Position numbers and translations under genes: made by a program
The notes under the pieces: model-generated
The model's input: only the letters and a program-made list of their open reading frames with translations
Told to the model about the DNA's origin: nothing
Databases searched by the model: none
Shown here: positions 4,468-6,598 of the stretch, in pieces
Layout: each line of letters starts with the position of its first letter
Position numbering within the stretch: the stretch's first letter is position 1
From: Promethearchaeota archaeon
Lineage (GTDB): Archaea; Asgardarchaeota; Lokiarchaeia; Sigynarchaeales; SOKP01
Length of the DNA: 6,598 nt
Assembly: GCA_019058515.1 (NCBI GenBank)
Contig: JAHPYY010000211.1
Location: 1 to 6,598 of the forward strand
Reading direction: 5' to 3'

Positions 4468-6423
4468 ATGGAAAAATTAAATATTTCTCAAAAATTAATA
4501 AAAAACCACCTCCTTGAAGGGGAAATGGTTCCAAAGCAAGAAATAGCGTTAAAGATCGACCAAACACTAACTCAAGATGCTACTGGTACGATGGTTATGC
4601 TAGAGTTGGAAGCAATGGAGTTAGATCGAGCCAAGACAGAAGTTTCCGTTCAATATGTTGATCACAATCTCATTAGAGCTGACTTTAAAAATTCAGATGA
4701 TCATCTCTTCCTATATACTGCTTGTCAGAGATTTGGCTTGTGGTACAGCAGACCAGGAAATGGAGTTAGCCATCCCGTTCACATGGAACGCTTCGGGATT
4801 CCTGGTAAAACACTATTAGGGAGCGATAGTCATACGCCCGCAGGCGGTTCTTTAGGCATGTTATCAATTGGAGCTGGTGGTTTAGGAGTGGCTTTGGCGA
4901 TATCAGGAAATCCATTATATATTAAAATGCCAGAAATATGGGGAGTGAAACTTACGGGGAAATTACTCGATTGGGTGAGTGCTAAGGATGTTATCCTTGA
5001 GATGCTACGAAGACACGATGTTAAAGGAGGAGTGGGCAAAATTATTGAATACTATGGTCCAGGTTTAAAGAATTTAACGGCTATGGATAGACATGTGATC
5101 GCAAACATGGGAACAGAACTAGGTGCTACTTCTACTGTGTTTCCTTCTGACGATGAAATTAGAGAGTTCATGGAAAAACAACAGCGAGAAAACGATTGGA
5201 TTGATGTATCTGCCGATGAGGGATGCGAATACGATGTATACGAAGAAATAAATCTTTCTGAGCTTGAACCTCTCATCGCTCTTCCAAGTAGTCCTGGAAA
5301 GGTAAAGCCTGTGATAGAAGTAGCCGGAAAGGAAATACTTCAATCATACATAGGATCCTCGGCAAATCCAGGACTTAGAGACTTTGGAATATGTGCTTTA
5401 ATGCTGGAAAACCAAAGGATCTCTGAAAAAGTCTCGTACGATGTGAATCCTTCCACTCGCCAAATTTTGGAAAATTTGATTGAAATGCGCCTGGTTAGAA
5501 ATTTAATTAGAGCAGGAGCGAGAATTCACGAACCTGGGTGTAACGGCTGCATTGGTATGGGGCAAGCACCTCCAACAAACGCTATTAGCTTGCGTACCGT
5601 TCCTAGAAACTTTCCTGACCGTTCCGGAACTAAAGGCGATCAAGTGTATCTGTGTAGCCCTGAAACTGCCACCGCCTCTGCTATAAAGGGAGTAATTACC
5701 GATCCTCGAGAGTTAGGGATAAATTATCCGCAATTCGAAGAGCCGAAAACGCTCGTTATTAACACAAGTATGCTCGTACCTCCTCCCAACGCGTGTTTAG
5801 AAATCGATCTAAGGAAAGGGCCAAATATTAAATCCTTGCCTAAATTCGACTCACTACCCAAAAATTTGCAGTGTTCAGTAGTATTAAAAGTTGGAGATAA
5901 CATCTCAACCGACGAAATAATGCCCGCTGGAGCCAAAGTTCTTCCATTTAGGAGCAATATTCCAGAAATCAGTAAATTTGTGTTTCAGGTAATTGATCAA
6001 TCTTTTTACGATAGGGCGATTAAGTATCAAACTAATGGATATGCGATCATCGCTGGAGAAAATTATGGCCAAGGTTCGAGTCGAGAGCACGCCGCACTCG
6101 CACCCAGGTATTTAGGTTTAAGGCTGGTTATTGCGAAAAGTTTTGCAAGGATTCATTGGCAAAATCTAATTAATTTCGGGATTTTACCTTTAACTTTTAA
6201 AAATAGAAGCGACTGGGACAAAGTAGAGCAAAACGACGAGTTGTTCATTGAAAATGCAAGGGAACTATTAGGAGGAAGAGGAGAGATCCTCGTTGATAAC
6301 AAGTCAAAAAAAGAATTTTACCCAACGCACCACACTTTAAGCGATCGGCAAATTAAGGCGATACAGAAAGGTAGTTTGATCAACATAAAACCAAAATTCG
6401 AGCAAAGAATTTGTGGTTTTTAG
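4468..6423 (+). CDS. acn: Aconitate hydratase, Aquifex-type (TIGR01342-like)
   Basis: It isomerises citrate to isocitrate via cis-aconitate. The 651-residue length and the N-terminus (EGEMVPKQEIALKIDQTLTQDATG) fit the short Aquifex-type aconitase. The catalytic domains cover about 1-430 and the swivelling domain about 465-590. Visible conserved residues are Asp65-His66, His102, Asp120-Ser121-His122 in GSDSHTP, Glu217, Arg380 and Arg385 in PRNFPDRSG, Asp477 in GDNISTD, and Ser537-Ser538-Arg539 in GQGSSREHAA. Cluster ligands Cys358 and Cys361 are present in PGCNGCIG. The first ligand, normally Cys in GSCTN, is replaced by Ser298 (GSSAN, codon TCG at 5359-5361). The frame is intact and the surroundings are well conserved, so this looks like a lineage or subfamily trait rather than decay. 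Cys309, eleven residues on, is the nearest other cysteine. It is the second gene of the citrate synthase operon. Confidence 0.9.
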   Translation: MEKLNISQKLIKNHLLEGEMVPKQEIALKIDQTLTQDATGTMVMLELEAMELDRAKTEVSVQYVDHNLIRADFKNSDDHLFLYTACQRFGLWYSRPGNGVSHPVHMERFGIPGKTLLGSDSHTPAGGSLGMLSIGAGGLGVALAISGNPLYIKMPEIWGVKLTGKLLDWVSAKDVILEMLRRHDVKGGVGKIIEYYGPGLKNLTAMDRHVIANMGTELGATSTVFPSDDEIREFMEKQQRENDWIDVSADEGCEYDVYEEINLSELEPLIALPSSPGKVKPVIEVAGKEILQSYIGSSANPGLRDFGICALMLENQRISEKVSYDVNPSTRQILENLIEMRLVRNLIRAGARIHEPGCNGCIGMGQAPPTNAISLRTVPRNFPDRSGTKGDQVYLCSPETATASAIKGVITDPRELGINYPQFEEPKTLVINTSMLVPPPNACLEIDLRKGPNIKSLPKFDSLPKNLQCSVVLKVGDNISTDEIMPAGAKVLPFRSNIPEISKFVFQVIDQSFYDRAIKYQTNGYAIIAGENYGQGSSREHAALAPRYLGLRLVIAKSFARIHWQNLINFGILPLTFKNRSDWDKVEQNDELFIENARELLGGRGEILVDNKSKKEFYPTHHTLSDRQIKAIQKGSLINIKPKFEQRICGF

Positions 6424-6465
6424 GAATTGACTTAAAAAAATTAATTTAAAATTATTAAAACAGTA

Positions 6466-6510
6466 TCAAAGGATTTTGATGAGTGAAATCCCTTGAGCTG
6501 AATCTTTTTT
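6466..6510 (+). terminator. Hairpin and T-run, probable end of the citrate synthase-aconitase operon
   Basis: TCAAAGGATTT (6466-6476) pairs with AAATCCCTTGA (6486-6496) around a 9-nt loop, an 11-bp stem with one mismatch. Six T residues follow at 6505-6510. It begins 43 nt after the aconitase stop. Archaeal termination depends mainly on T-rich tracts, and further T-rich DNA continues to about 6555, so the T-run may matter more than the hairpin. Confidence 0.45.
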
Positions 6511-6598
6511 CGTTTGAATTTGATTTTAATTTCTGTAGTTTAACAATTATATTTCAAGATCTATTTCCAATGGAAATCTACCTTAAAGCTTATATGAA

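Noticed and set aside
5119..5343. Open frames on the minus strand inside the aconitase gene (also 4830-5039, 5052-5276, 5724-5957, 5905-6090)
   Set aside because: They lie wholly within a strongly supported conserved enzyme gene, have no SD or promoter, and their translations look like no protein family.
6271..6292. GAGGA/TCCTC short hairpin and SD-like AGGAGGAAGAGGAG stretch
   Set aside because: It lies inside conserved aconitase coding sequence and no plausible start codon and open frame follow it.
6511..6598. Possible promoter or start of a next gene near the right edge (TATATGAA)
   Set aside because: Only a couple of codons remain in the window, so neither a TATA box nor a start can be supported; no ORF or RNA structure is evident between the T-run and the edge.

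Overview
The window looks like a low-G+C (about one third G+C by eye) archaeal chromosome segment. Three things point to archaea. Candidate promoters have TATA-box geometry: TTTATAAAAAA and TATATATAA sit about 25 nt before plausible start points. First genes of transcription units lack Shine-Dalgarno (SD) sites, while internal operon genes have GGTGA, AGGTG or GAGGT SD sites. Arg is mostly AGA/AGG and Ile often ATA. An Asgard or other mesophilic uncultured lineage is possible, but that is a guess. There are no rRNA, tRNA, CRISPR or transposon features.

Layout. Positions 1-540 (+) hold the 3' part of a CPBP-family (CAAX protease-like) intramembrane protein, cut by the window edge. Positions 572-1846 (-) are a compact three-gene operon, read leftward: class I SAM-dependent methyltransferase, small three-helix membrane protein, and a TIGR04076-type protein of unknown function that overlaps the membrane gene by 38 nt and starts at TTG. 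Positions 1847-1995 are a divergent control region with two TATA-like boxes, two AAATTCGAA copies and a perfect 16-bp palindrome. Positions 1996-3069 (+) encode a regulator made of two tandem GbsR/MarR-like winged-helix units in one chain. After a 112-nt gap whose TATA box lies between 8-bp inverted-repeat arms, an apparent two-gene operon follows: citrate synthase (3182-4444) and an Aquifex-type aconitase (4468-6423). A hairpin plus T-run closes this operon, and the last ~90 bases carry no recognisable gene.

How the genes work together. Citrate synthase and aconitase perform the first two steps of the oxidative TCA branch (oxaloacetate + acetyl-CoA to citrate to isocitrate), leading to 2-oxoglutarate and glutamate. 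The duplicated regulator immediately upstream, with palindromic elements in its own promoter and in the citrate synthase promoter, is a reasonable candidate for autoregulation and for control of citrate flux; this is inference. The most notable protein anomaly is that the aconitase keeps the substrate- and catalysis-related motifs checked but has Ser where the first of the three canonical [4Fe-4S] ligand cysteines normally lies. I found no clearly new multi-gene system. The leftward methyltransferase/membrane/TIGR04076 operon is the least explained gene group.
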